This document shows, piece by piece, positions 8,008 to 16,186 of a stretch of 64,000 nt of DNA. The stretch's first letter is position 1, and each line of letters opens with the position of its first letter. Position numbers and translations under genes: made by a program. Under the pieces are notes generated by a model. That model was not told the DNA's origin. It did not search any database and saw nothing but the letters and a program-made list of their open reading frames with translations. Source of the stretch: Chryseobacterium culicis (GTDB taxonomy: Bacteria > Bacteroidota > Bacteroidia > Flavobacteriales > Weeksellaceae); contig NZ_PCPP01000005.1 in assembly GCF_002979755.1 (NCBI RefSeq), forward strand, positions 124,001 to 188,000, given 5' to 3'.

Positions 8008-9906
8008 ATGTGCGGAATCAGCGGTTATTATTCATTTCATAAAAGTATTTCCTCAAAAAATATTCTGGAAATGAATCAGGCAATCAGACATCGCGGACCG
8101 GATGATGAAGGATTCTGGCTATATGATCACAGCCATGGACTTTGTTTTTCAGGAAATGATTCTACTCAAAAAATTCAAGAACAGTTTCCGGTTTTACAGG
8201 AAATAAATTCCAATATTGCCTTAGGGTTTCGCAGGCTATCCATTATTGATCTTTCTGAAAAAGGGCATCAGCCGATGCTTTCAGAAGACGAGCAGATTGT
8301 TATTACATTTAATGGAGAGATTTATAATTTTAAAAAATTAAGAAAAGAACTTGAAATTTTAGGACATACTTTCTACAGTACTTCTGATACGGAAGTTATT
8401 CTCAAGGCTTATAAAGAGTGGGGAAATTCAACCTTTGCAAAGCTGGATGGGATGTTTGCGATTTGTATCGTGGATCTTATCTCCCAAAAGCTTATACTGG
8501 CAAGAGATAGAGTAGGGATGAAACCTTTATTTTATCATCATAGTGAACAAGGGCTGGTTTGGGCTTCAGAAATAAAAGCATTACTGAAAAATGAATGGGT
8601 AAAACCAGAAATCAACTGGGATGGAGTGTATACTAATTTCCTTTTTCAGACCACACTGGCTCCACAAACCTGTTTTCAGCGTATTTTCTCTCTGGAACCA
8701 GCTTCCTTTATGACCGTTGATTTAAAGAATCAAAAAATTATCAAAGAAAAATTCTGGAAACTGCCTTCACCGTCTGCTAAAAACATTTCTCAGGAAGAAG
8801 CGGTAAAAAAAATAGACGAACTTCTTTCCGAAAGTATTTCAGAACAATTATATGCCGATGTTCCTGTAGCAGTTATGATGAGTGGTGGGATAGATTCTAC
8901 CTTAATTGCTTCAAAATCAAAATCTTTTAATGCCAATATTAATACCTACACCATCTCTTATCCGTTTTCTGATGAAGAAGTGAAAAATGCATCTCTGGCA
9001 GCTCAGCATTTTGGGGTTTCCCATGAAGTGAAGGAAGTAAGTGATGAAGAAGCACTGGAACAACTTAAAGAAAATATTCAGCATTTTGAAGAGCCTTACA
9101 GCAGTTTTGAAGTGTTAATCAATGCGGCAAAATATGCACATGATAAAGATTTTAAAGTGGTATTGAGCGGAAACGGAGCCGATGAGCTTTTTGCAGGTTA
9201 TTCCCATACGCTGAAGCTCAACAGATGGCTTCTGATGAGGAATTTTAATTTTCTAAGTCCATTGATCTTCACAAAAGACAAATTTTCGCAACGGGTTAAA
9301 AACTATTTCTCTCAGGATGATATGTTTGACTTTTTCAGACAAAGCCAGATCAGTATGATGCCTTTGGAAGCTAAAAGCCTTATACAGCCTGATATTTACA
9401 ATAAAATTAATTCAGAACTTTCAGAATATCATCTTTCAGAAACAAAAAACTATTCCGGATATTTTGAATATGATATGAAATATTCACTGTCTTCTCACCA
9501 CGTTTTTCGGGATGATCTGAGTGCCATGAAATACAGTGTGGAATTTCGTTATCCCTATCTAAGTAACAATCTTATTGATTATGTATCAGCCCTGCCCCAG
9601 AATATCAGGTTTAATGGTATTCAGAATAAACCCTTATTGCGTAAAACCGCTGAAAAATATCTTCCCGAATCAGTTTTGAATATGCCTAAAAAAGGGTTTT
9701 CATTTCCTGTTAATTATTTCATTAAAAACGAAAAAAGAGTAAGAGATTTTATTGTTGAAAACCTTGAAAGTTTAAAGAAGAGAAACTTCTTCAATGCAGC
9801 GGTGATTGATGAATGGTGGAATCACCAGGAACATGAATATGACTGGGTGAAAATATGGCAGCTGGTTACTTTTGAGCTATGGTACCAGAAATATTTTGAA
9901 AAATAA
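8008..9906 (+). CDS. asnB: Asparagine synthase (glutamine-hydrolysing)
   Basis: A 632-residue class II amidotransferase. Cys2 of MCGISGYYSF is the glutaminase nucleophile, and RHRGPDDEGF and FNGEIYNF are typical of the N-terminal domain. The synthetase domain holds the pyrophosphate loop SGGIDST (about 292-298), SGNGADELFAGY and the C-terminal FRYPYL region. It makes asparagine from aspartate, glutamine and ATP. AsnB-like enzymes are frequent inside O-antigen and capsule clusters, where some amidate sugar or amino-acid groups. Its place after a transferase and flippase makes that use possible, but the housekeeping reaction is the safe call. Confidence 0.92.
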   Translation: MCGISGYYSFHKSISSKNILEMNQAIRHRGPDDEGFWLYDHSHGLCFSGNDSTQKIQEQFPVLQEINSNIALGFRRLSIIDLSEKGHQPMLSEDEQIVITFNGEIYNFKKLRKELEILGHTFYSTSDTEVILKAYKEWGNSTFAKLDGMFAICIVDLISQKLILARDRVGMKPLFYHHSEQGLVWASEIKALLKNEWVKPEINWDGVYTNFLFQTTLAPQTCFQRIFSLEPASFMTVDLKNQKIIKEKFWKLPSPSAKNISQEEAVKKIDELLSESISEQLYADVPVAVMMSGGIDSTLIASKSKSFNANINTYTISYPFSDEEVKNASLAAQHFGVSHEVKEVSDEEALEQLKENIQHFEEPYSSFEVLINAAKYAHDKDFKVVLSGNGADELFAGYSHTLKLNRWLLMRNFNFLSPLIFTKDKFSQRVKNYFSQDDMFDFFRQSQISMMPLEAKSLIQPDIYNKINSELSEYHLSETKNYSGYFEYDMKYSLSSHHVFRDDLSAMKYSVEFRYPYLSNNLIDYVSALPQNIRFNGIQNKPLLRKTAEKYLPESVLNMPKKGFSFPVNYFIKNEKRVRDFIVENLESLKKRNFFNAAVIDEWWNHQEHEYDWVKIWQLVTFELWYQKYFEK

Positions 9907-9931
9907 AGAAGCTGCCTAAAGATTAATATTT

Positions 9932-9939
9932 TACCTTTG
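9932..9939 (+). promoter_or_regulatory. -7 element very close to a start codon
   Basis: TACCTTTG matches TAnnTTTG and ends 5 bases before ATG 9945, so the transcript would have almost no leader. Confidence 0.4.
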
Positions 9940-9944
9940 TATTT

Positions 9945-10463
9945 ATGATGAAATATTTTTGGAGTATACTTGTTGTGGTTTTTGCACTGATCAGTTGCAA
10001 AAGTGATGATGATTCTTTACAGAGAATAGATCAGGTACTTAATATCTACATGAAAAACAGCGCTGGTCAGGATCTTCTGAACAGTAAGAAAACAGGATCT
10101 TTTACAGGATATTCTGTGAATGATGTTTTCGGAGCTAAAGATAATTCTCCGGTGAGCATTTCATTGAGAATGACAACCGATTCTCTGTTTTATATGGAAT
10201 ATCTTGCAGGCGCAAAAAGAAGACGTCTGGATTCTATCAGCCCAGATAATCCGGGAACAGGAACTTCCTATTTCTCCAGAATGCAGATTACGTTTACTAA
10301 AAGTACTAATGTAGCTGATAATGTTATAGGATTACTGGAGGTTCAGTATCGTAATACGCCCACCGCATTTCAGGTTTCAAAGGTATTATATGACGGAAAT
10401 GAAGTGTTTTCAAAAAATGCTGATGCACCAACTTCGATAAATACCGTTACGATCACAAAATAA
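9945..10463 (+). CDS. Small lipoprotein of unknown function
   Basis: A 172-residue protein beginning MMKYFWSILVVVFALISCKSDDD. The hydrophobic helix followed by a lipobox-like ALISC gives lipidation at Cys18, and the acidic +2 region (KSDDD) resembles the surface-export signal known from Flavobacteriia and Bacteroides lipoproteins. The rest is beta-rich and unrecognised. ATG 9948 is an equally good start. The gene sits alone between asnB and serS, with its own candidate promoter. Confidence 0.7.
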   Translation: MMKYFWSILVVVFALISCKSDDDSLQRIDQVLNIYMKNSAGQDLLNSKKTGSFTGYSVNDVFGAKDNSPVSISLRMTTDSLFYMEYLAGAKRRRLDSISPDNPGTGTSYFSRMQITFTKSTNVADNVIGLLEVQYRNTPTAFQVSKVLYDGNEVFSKNADAPTSINTVTITK

Positions 10464-10467
10464 TTTT

Positions 10468-10475
10468 TAAATTTG
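10468..10475 (+). promoter_or_regulatory. -7 promoter element for serS
   Basis: TAAATTTG fits TAnnTTTG, 54 bases before serS. The leader contains a small hairpin TTAGCT/AGCTAA (10486-10502) and a repeated AACATCTAA. Confidence 0.45.
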
Positions 10476-10529
10476 TACAACTGTTAGCTGATTATAAGCT
10501 AAACATCTAATATTTAACATCTAAATAAA

Positions 10530-11798
10530 ATGTTACAAGTCAATTTTTTGCGCGACAATAAAGAACGCGTTTTAGAAGGTCTTAAGAAAAGACAATTCAA
10601 AAATCTTGAGTTGGTAGACGAGGCGATCGCTGCCGACGAAGAAAGAAAAAGAATCCAGTTTGAACTAGATTCCCAGCTTTCCGAAATCAACAAAATTTCG
10701 AAAGAAATCGGACTTTTGATGAAAGAAGGGAAAAAAGAAGAAGCGGAATCGGCAAAGTCTAAAACAGCACAATACAAAGAGTCGAGCTCAGAATTGAAAT
10801 CCCAGTTAGAAGTTAAAGAAAATGACTTACTGAATATTCTGTATCAGCTTCCCAACATTCCCAATGAATTGGTGAAGAGTGGTGCTTCTGCTGATGATAA
10901 CGAAATTATTTTCCAGTCTCATCCTGTAGAAGGTCTTGGGGAAGGAGCAATCCCTCACTGGGAACTGGCAAAAAAATATAACCTTATCGATTTTGAATTA
11001 GGAGTGAAAATTGCCGGAGCTGGTTTTCCTGTTTATTTAGGAAAAGGAGCAAGATTACAGAGAGCTTTGGTGCAGTATTTCTTAGATAAAAACGTTGAAA
11101 AAGGATATACAGAAGTAAATCCTCCTCATGTTGTAAATGAGGCATCAGGTTTTGGTACCGGTCAGCTTCCGGATAAGGAAGGACAGATGTATTATATCAA
11201 CGAAGATAAATTATATCTTATTCCTACAGCAGAAGTTCCTGTAACCAATCTTTACCGTGACGTTTTGCTTGATGAAAAAGATCTTCCGATCAAAAATACA
11301 GCATTCTCTCAGTGTTACAGAAGAGAGGCAGGAAGCTACGGTGCTCATGTAAGAGGGCTAAACCGTCTTCACCAGTTTGAAAAAGTTGAAATTGTAAGAA
11401 TTGAAAAACCTGAAAATTCTTATGCTGTTTTGGAAGAAATGGTAGAGCATATCAAAGAAATTCTTACAGATCTTGAACTTCCGTTCAGAGTATTGAGACT
11501 TTGCGGTGGTGATACAGGTTTTGCATCTGCAATGACGTATGACTTCGAAGTTTGGAGTGCTGCCCAGGAAATGTGGTTAGAAGTAAGTTCTGTATCTAAC
11601 TTTGAAACATTCCAGGCCAACAGATTGAAGTGCCGCTATAAAGGAGATGGTAAATCTCAGCTGGTTCACACCTTGAACGGATCAGCCATGGCATTACCAA
11701 GAATTATGGCTGCGTTGCTTGAAAACAACCAGACAGCAGAAGGCATCAAACTTCCTAAAAAGGTTGCAGAATATGCACGATTTGACGTTATAAACTAA
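10530..11798 (+). CDS. serS: Serine--tRNA ligase
   Basis: A 422-residue class II aminoacyl-tRNA synthetase that charges tRNA-Ser with serine. The N-terminal 110 residues form the long charged antiparallel coiled coil that grips the tRNA. The catalytic domain has the TAEVPVTNLYRD region, motif 2 around FSQCYRREAGSYG and motif 3 around NGSAMALPRIMAALLENNQ. Length is normal for the family. It is followed by a strong terminator and appears monocistronic. Confidence 0.97.
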   Translation: MLQVNFLRDNKERVLEGLKKRQFKNLELVDEAIAADEERKRIQFELDSQLSEINKISKEIGLLMKEGKKEEAESAKSKTAQYKESSSELKSQLEVKENDLLNILYQLPNIPNELVKSGASADDNEIIFQSHPVEGLGEGAIPHWELAKKYNLIDFELGVKIAGAGFPVYLGKGARLQRALVQYFLDKNVEKGYTEVNPPHVVNEASGFGTGQLPDKEGQMYYINEDKLYLIPTAEVPVTNLYRDVLLDEKDLPIKNTAFSQCYRREAGSYGAHVRGLNRLHQFEKVEIVRIEKPENSYAVLEEMVEHIKEILTDLELPFRVLRLCGGDTGFASAMTYDFEVWSAAQEMWLEVSSVSNFETFQANRLKCRYKGDGKSQLVHTLNGSAMALPRIMAALLENNQTAEGIKLPKKVAEYARFDVIN

Positions 11799-11818
11799 AA
11801 ATTAGTATAAAAATAATT

Positions 11819-11855
11819 AAACCCTCCTATCTTTAGATAAGAGGGTTTTTATTTT
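11819..11855 (+). terminator. Rho-independent terminator after serS
   Basis: Nested arms ACCCTC/GAGGGT and TATCT/AGATA around a tiny loop form a strong hairpin followed by TTTTTATTTT. Confidence 0.9.
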
Positions 11856-11937
11856 GTCGCTTATTTATTGAATAGAATATAATAAGCAAAGGTGAGGATC
11901 ATTTAAATATACCTGACCTTACTGTCAAAATCTCAGA

Positions 11938-12135
11938 TTAGTTATAACCGCAGTAGCAATACCAGCTTCCGTCTGCTAACTTAAAGCATCTGTAGATAGG
12001 TGTTGTTTTAGGACATGTTCCACCGATATCTCCTCCTGGATCTAATCCTTCACCCATGTCAATTGCACGTGCTCCGCTGATGTTTTTTAATTCGTCTCTT
12101 GTTAAACGAGATTTTGATAAATTAGTTTTTTTCAT
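11938..12135 (-). CDS. Bacteriocin-like peptide precursor with Gly-Ala leader
   Basis: A 65-residue peptide. The N-terminal part KSRLTRDELKNISGA matches the double-glycine-type leader pattern (L-x2-x-EL-x2-I-x-G-G/A) seen on many small Bacteroidota peptides named bacteriocin-like. Cleavage after Ala22 would release a 43-residue core with Cys41, Cys50, Cys60 and Cys62, so two disulfides or other cross-links are possible. No exporter, C39 peptidase or modifying enzyme is encoded in this window. The gene is divergent from an XRE regulator, and the shared 122-base region holds a palindrome and paired repeats. The product's activity is unknown; a signalling or antimicrobial role is inference. Confidence 0.65.
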   Translation of the reverse strand: MKKTNLSKSRLTRDELKNISGARAIDMGEGLDPGGDIGGTCPKTTPIYRCFKLADGSWYCYCGYN

Positions 12136-12171
12136 GGTTAGATTTTTTTTAGTTTTTATACCATTTTAATC

Positions 12172-12184
12172 ACATTTCAAATGT
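12172..12184. promoter_or_regulatory. Perfect palindrome overlapping the peptide promoter
   Basis: ACATTTCAAATGT is a perfect 13-base palindrome around a central C. On the minus strand it overlaps TACATTTG (12178-12185), a TAnnTTTG -7 element suited to the peptide gene, about 40 bases before its start. A repressor bound here would block that promoter. Confidence 0.45.
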
Positions 12185-12214
12185 AAAAAAGAGGATTCAA
12201 TAAAAGAAAACCTA

Positions 12215-12248
12215 TTTTACTAAGTTTCAGAAAATTTTTACTAAATTT
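12215..12248. promoter_or_regulatory. Two direct repeats spaced 21 bases, candidate operators
   Basis: TTTTACTAAGTTT (12215-12227) and TTTTACTAAATTT (12236-12248) differ at one base and start exactly 21 bases apart, two helical turns. They lie just before the XRE gene start at 12258, a natural place for autoregulatory binding. Confidence 0.45.
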
Positions 12249-12257
12249 ATCATTACC

Positions 12258-12626
12258 ATGAAAATCGGACAAAAATTAAAACAAGTGAGGGAATCCATGA
12301 GGATGTCTCAGGATGACTTGGCGTCATCTCTGAACACAACACAAAAGACTATTTCGAATTGGGAGAGTGATAAAGGTCTTCCAACAGTTATTCAGCTGGC
12401 ATGCATTGAAAAAATCCTGCATGTAGATGTATTATCCTGGTTTGAAGATAATGGTATTATTTTTAAACATAAAACGGATAAAGGAGAGAATTCGGAGATT
12501 GTAACTCATAACTTCAGTAAGGTTATTGAACAATATGAGAAACGTATATTTGAAAAAGATATATGTATTGATGAACAAAAAGAAATCATTAAATCTCTGA
12601 TAGAAAAGTTCAATCTTCAGAATTGA
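12258..12626 (+). CDS. XRE-family transcriptional regulator
   Basis: A 122-residue protein. Residues 1-60 are a Cro/C1-type helix-turn-helix (IGQKLKQVRESMRMSQDDLA, then TQKTISNWESDKGLPTVIQL). The C-terminal part, about 80-122, is strongly charged with a heptad-like pattern, likely a short coiled coil for dimerisation. It is divergent from the Cys-rich peptide gene and is a good candidate regulator of it and of itself through the repeats in the shared region. No toxin, phage or restriction gene is adjacent. The function of its target is unknown. Confidence 0.8.
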   Translation: MKIGQKLKQVRESMRMSQDDLASSLNTTQKTISNWESDKGLPTVIQLACIEKILHVDVLSWFEDNGIIFKHKTDKGENSEIVTHNFSKVIEQYEKRIFEKDICIDEQKEIIKSLIEKFNLQN

Positions 12627-12661
12627 AATTTGATTTTTTGATAGATTAAACGTAAAATAAT

Positions 12662-12688
12662 AAAACCCACCGGAATCCGGTGGGTTTT
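12662..12688. terminator. Bidirectional terminator
   Basis: AAAACCCACCGGA pairs with TCCGGTGGGTTTT as a near-perfect hairpin flanked by A and T tracts, between the convergent XRE gene and the lipoprotein gene. Confidence 0.9.
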
Positions 12689-12691
12689 GCT

Positions 12692-13435
12692 TTATTCTGT
12701 GACAATAATAATTTTTTTATCGGCATTTTTGAGCTTTGCTTCGTTATTGTAGATGGCTTTCAGATCATATTCTATTCTTACAGAATAATCGTCAACCTGC
12801 TTCAGCCAGTCATGTTTACCGGTGATTGATTTTATTTTACTTTCAAATTTTAAAGTCGTTCCGATATTTTTGAAAAACATCATCATCATTCCCTCCATTT
12901 TTTCCGTTTCTTCTTTAGAACCTTGAGAGCGAAGTACTTCTTCAATATTTTTAAGATTGAAAAAATCGGTGTTAATGGTTAGAGTTTTACCATCCCAGGT
13001 ATTGAGTAAATTTTGATCAAAGGGTAATTTTTCGTCATTATTGAAATTTTTAATGATCTCATAATCATATGGAGTAAAATGATCCATTTTAAAGGAAAAT
13101 CCAGTGGGAATAGGATCGTTGCCATCTTTTGTGGATTTCAAAAAAACTTTTTTCAGCATTCTGAGCGTATCCTGATTTTCCGTTTTTAGTTTCCCTTCTT
13201 TCTTTAGAATATCATGCATGCTGGTCCAGACTGTTGGGAATCGATCCAGCTCATTAAATTTCTCCTGTTTCAGGGAATCAGGAGTCATAGCCTGCATCTC
13301 TGCCATAAATTCCCTGGTATCTACATCAGTAATCATAGAGGTGGCTGTATCCTTATGATAGATTACTTCAGTATTAATGTTGCAGGATTGTAGGGTAACC
13401 AGACTTATTAAAAATAAGACGATTGTTTTCTTCAT
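12692..13435 (-). CDS. Lipoprotein of unknown function at the end of the cco locus
   Basis: A 247-residue protein with an N-terminal signal MKKTIVLFLISLVTLQSC, a lipobox-like end with Cys18 as lipidation site. The mature part is mixed alpha/beta with a Met-rich EGMMMMFF stretch near 180 and no recognised family. It begins 19 bases after the SafE-like gene on the same strand and ends at a terminator, so it is probably the last gene of the oxidase assembly operon. Whether it has any role in oxidase biogenesis cannot be judged from sequence. Confidence 0.65.
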   Translation of the reverse strand: MKKTIVLFLISLVTLQSCNINTEVIYHKDTATSMITDVDTREFMAEMQAMTPDSLKQEKFNELDRFPTVWTSMHDILKKEGKLKTENQDTLRMLKKVFLKSTKDGNDPIPTGFSFKMDHFTPYDYEIIKNFNNDEKLPFDQNLLNTWDGKTLTINTDFFNLKNIEEVLRSQGSKEETEKMEGMMMMFFKNIGTTLKFESKIKSITGKHDWLKQVDDYSVRIEYDLKAIYNNEAKLKNADKKIIIVTE

Positions 13436-13454
13436 GGTATATTATAAATTCTAA

Positions 13455-14180
13455 TTAATGGCAGTTCACCGCTCCGTTGGGATCTTTAATAATCGTCATT
13501 GCTTCAGCTTTCGGGGAAACATAAGGAATACCCAGTTCAAGACCTCTCAGGATAAATAATCCTCCTAAAATAATCATGATCACCGGAACAGCTTTTAGAA
13601 CTTTTACCCTGAAGGCCTGATTCATGAGGTTCCCGGCCAGAACAATGGCAAACATGAACGGAAGGGTTCCGAGACCAAATAAAGCCATATATAAAGCTCC
13701 CTGCCATATTCCTCCGCCTGCAAGACTGGCGGTAAGTGCCATATACACCATTCCACATGGTAAAAAGCCATTCAAAAGTCCAGTAGAGAATCTTGAGCGA
13801 TAATCTGCTTTCTGAAGAAGTTTTCCCAAGTTCATTTTTACACTGTACAGGAATTTGGAGAGGAAAGGAATTTTTGAAGCAAAATCTTTTCCACCAAATG
13901 AAAATACAGCCATAATAATGAGGAGAACTCCCGCTGTAATCGTCAGATATTTCTGAAAGCCTGCCATTTCAAATCCCTGTCCGATAATTCCCAGAAGTGC
14001 ACCCAATAATGAATAGGTGAAAATTCTTCCGAATTGATAAGTAAGGTTCTGAAGATAGAAGTTAGCGGCCTGCTTTTTAGTTAATCCCATCGACAAGGCA
14101 ATAGGACCACACATTCCGATACAGTGAAAACCGGATGCAAAGCCTAAAGCAATAGCCGATACAATAAGTCCTATTTCCAT
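13455..14180 (-). CDS. SafE/TauE-like membrane protein (urease accessory UreH-like transmembrane domain)
   Basis: A 241-residue protein with six or seven membrane helices. GFASGFHCIGMCGPIALSMGL near the N terminus and a related GLLNGFLPCGMVYMALTAS in the second half are the paired Pro/Cys motifs of the DsbD-like/SafE family often found next to ccoGH. These proteins are thought to move copper or reducing equivalents for cbb3 oxidase assembly. The C-terminal tail ends NCH. Its first 10 bases overlap the FixH-like gene, which indicates translational coupling. A TauE sulfite exporter label occurs for relatives, but context favours oxidase assembly. Confidence 0.75.
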   Translation of the reverse strand: MEIGLIVSAIALGFASGFHCIGMCGPIALSMGLTKKQAANFYLQNLTYQFGRIFTYSLLGALLGIIGQGFEMAGFQKYLTITAGVLLIIMAVFSFGGKDFASKIPFLSKFLYSVKMNLGKLLQKADYRSRFSTGLLNGFLPCGMVYMALTASLAGGGIWQGALYMALFGLGTLPFMFAIVLAGNLMNQAFRVKVLKAVPVIMIILGGLFILRGLELGIPYVSPKAEAMTIIKDPNGAVNCH

Positions 14181-14623
14181 ATCACATCATAATCCATTCT
14201 ATAGTCTGTTTTATCTTTGCTCCAACTTAATCTTAACGTGTAGTTTCCTACTTTCAATACCTGTGCGGGAATTGTGAAAGACTGGCTGGCATCAAGCTGT
14301 ACAGATTTTTTGATGTCTAAATTCTGGTCGTCGGTTCTGTTTAAAACAAATTTTACCGTAGTATTTGAATTATTATATTCTTTTGGAAATGTAATTTTAA
14401 TTCCCTTGGTGTCCTGGCTGTATAAAGGTTTTTCCTGTAATTCATCCGCTTTTTTCTTCGCATCAATCACATCCTGGTACTTCAGCTCTTCTTCATAATA
14501 ATTATCCGTTACCATTTCGGAATTCTTCTGCCCGTTCGGGAAAAGAAACATCATGGATAATATAAAAACTATGAATGCAAGTAATGCAATTACAACACCG
14601 TGTCCCCAACTAAAGTTCTTCAT
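14171..14623 (-). CDS. ccoH: FixH/CcoH-like cbb3 oxidase assembly protein
   Basis: A 150-residue protein with one N-terminal membrane helix (about 8-29) and a periplasmic beta-rich domain ending in LRLSWSKDKTDYRMDYDVIWK, typical of FixH. FixH/CcoH is needed for stable assembly of cbb3 oxidase in other bacteria. It is placed 10 bases after ccoG and overlaps the SafE-like gene, matching the ccoGHIS arrangement except that ccoI and ccoS lie at the far side of the structural genes here. Confidence 0.82.
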   Translation of the reverse strand: MKNFSWGHGVVIALLAFIVFILSMMFLFPNGQKNSEMVTDNYYEEELKYQDVIDAKKKADELQEKPLYSQDTKGIKITFPKEYNNSNTTVKFVLNRTDDQNLDIKKSVQLDASQSFTIPAQVLKVGNYTLRLSWSKDKTDYRMDYDVIWK

Positions 14624-14633
14624 TTTTTTCTAA

Positions 14634-16088
14634 TTAAAATTGCAGTTTGAATGGTCCTTCAAAATAAGTCTGATATGAATCCACCAATTTACCTTTCATG
14701 TCATAAACACCAATGGTAATATTCTGTTTAGACAGTTTCATTTCATCTTCCGGGAAACTGATATTGATGGTTCCTTTTGATATTTTATCCCTGTCTACCT
14801 GGATTTTACTTGATGCACTGTAAGTAATTTCACCATGGGCAGGAGCAATTACTTTAATGGTCACCATTTTCTTTTCGTTCGTTTTATTAAGGAAGGTATA
14901 ATTATAGGTATTGGTAATTTTACCGTCTCTTACAAAGAATGTACTTCCTGCAGGTTTGATGAATTTAGCCTCCATCTCACCACGGCTGTACAGAAGATAT
15001 CCTAAGAAACCTACAAGAAGGAAAAGAAATATACTGAAACCTTTCATTCTTCCTGTAAATTTGAACTGAGTTTCTTTTTCAATTTCGTTCTCAGAAGCAT
15101 ATCGGATCAGTCCTTTTGGAAGTCCTACTTTTTCCATGACTTCATCACAGGCATCTATACAGGCAGTACAGTTGATACATTCCAACTGTTGTCCGTCTCT
15201 GATATCAATCCCTGTAGGGCATACTACCACACACTGATGGCAGTCGATACAGTCTCCTTTTCCTGCTGCTTTTCTGTCTTCTCCTTTTCTCCATTTTGAT
15301 CTGTTTTCTCCTCTTTTGAAGTCATAGAAAACGTTGATGGTATCTTTATCAATCAATACTCCCTGAAGTCTTCCGTACGGGCATACCAGTGTACAAACCT
15401 GTTCTCTGAACCATGCAAATACAAAATAGAATGCAGCGGTAAGAAGAATCATGACAATAAAATTGGTAGGATGAGCAAATGGCCCTTCACCAATAATTTT
15501 AAATACCTGTTCATATCCTACGATATACATGAACATAAAGTGGGTAATGATCAATGAAATGATAATATAAACAGTCCATTTCAAACTTCTCTTCCAGATT
15601 TTCTCACTGTTCCACTCTTGTCTGTCCAGCTTCATTTGCTTATTTCTGTCACCTTCAATCAGATATTCGATTTTACGGAATATCGATTCCATAAAAATTG
15701 TCTGAGGGCAAATCCACCCGCAGAAAATTCTTCCGAATGCAATCGTAAAAACAATAATAAAGATTAAAGAGGCAATAGCACCTAAAGTAAGGATAAAAAA
15801 GTCCTGTGGATAGAAAGGTTGTCCAAAGATGAAAAACGCTCTGTCTATCACATTGAACATCAATAATGGGTTACCATTGATTTTGATGAACGGTAATGCA
15901 AAGTAAATAATTAATAAAAGGTAGCTTACAATGTTTCTATAGTTGGTATATTTCCCTTTTGGCTTTCTGGGAAATACCCATCTTCTTTTTCCGGATTGCT
16001 CCATTGTCCCTATAGAATCTCTGTAAGTCTCAGGGTCCAGAACCTGTCCCTGTCCGCCGCGTACTTCTATATCTTCTATGTCTGACAT
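14634..16088 (-). CDS. ccoG: Cytochrome c oxidase accessory protein CcoG
   Basis: A 484-residue polyferredoxin-like membrane protein. Membrane helices carry CGWICPQTIFMES and CTLVCPYGR, and a cytoplasmic part has two 4Fe-4S motifs, CIDCHQCVVVCP and CINCTACIDAC. The C-terminal domain (about 370-484) is an extracytoplasmic Ig-like fold (IG_FixG type). CcoG reduces Cu(II) to Cu(I) for cbb3 copper delivery in characterised systems. A terminator-like hairpin precedes it, so its transcript level may differ from ccoNOQP. Confidence 0.93.
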   Translation of the reverse strand: MSDIEDIEVRGGQGQVLDPETYRDSIGTMEQSGKRRWVFPRKPKGKYTNYRNIVSYLLLIIYFALPFIKINGNPLLMFNVIDRAFFIFGQPFYPQDFFILTLGAIASLIFIIVFTIAFGRIFCGWICPQTIFMESIFRKIEYLIEGDRNKQMKLDRQEWNSEKIWKRSLKWTVYIIISLIITHFMFMYIVGYEQVFKIIGEGPFAHPTNFIVMILLTAAFYFVFAWFREQVCTLVCPYGRLQGVLIDKDTINVFYDFKRGENRSKWRKGEDRKAAGKGDCIDCHQCVVVCPTGIDIRDGQQLECINCTACIDACDEVMEKVGLPKGLIRYASENEIEKETQFKFTGRMKGFSIFLFLLVGFLGYLLYSRGEMEAKFIKPAGSTFFVRDGKITNTYNYTFLNKTNEKKMVTIKVIAPAHGEITYSASSKIQVDRDKISKGTINISFPEDEMKLSKQNITIGVYDMKGKLVDSYQTYFEGPFKLQF

Positions 16089-16109
16089 ATGTAATAGGTT
16101 TTAAAAAAG

Positions 16110-16160
16110 AAAAAACATAATTCGTTACTATTTTTTAGCTAATAACAAATTATGTTTTTT
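16110..16160 (-). terminator. Terminator-like hairpin between ccoP and ccoG
   Basis: The 18-base arms at 16110-16127 and 16143-16160 pair with one mismatch. On the minus strand the hairpin ends in TTATGTTTTTT plus more T. It lies inside the cco operon and could be a partial terminator. Confidence 0.7.
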
Positions 16161-16186
16161 TCATATATTTTTTCTAATTTTTTAAA

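Noticed and set aside
10486..10529. serS leader hairpin as a T-box
   Set aside because: The leader is only about 50 bases long and lacks T-box conserved sequences and specifier stem.
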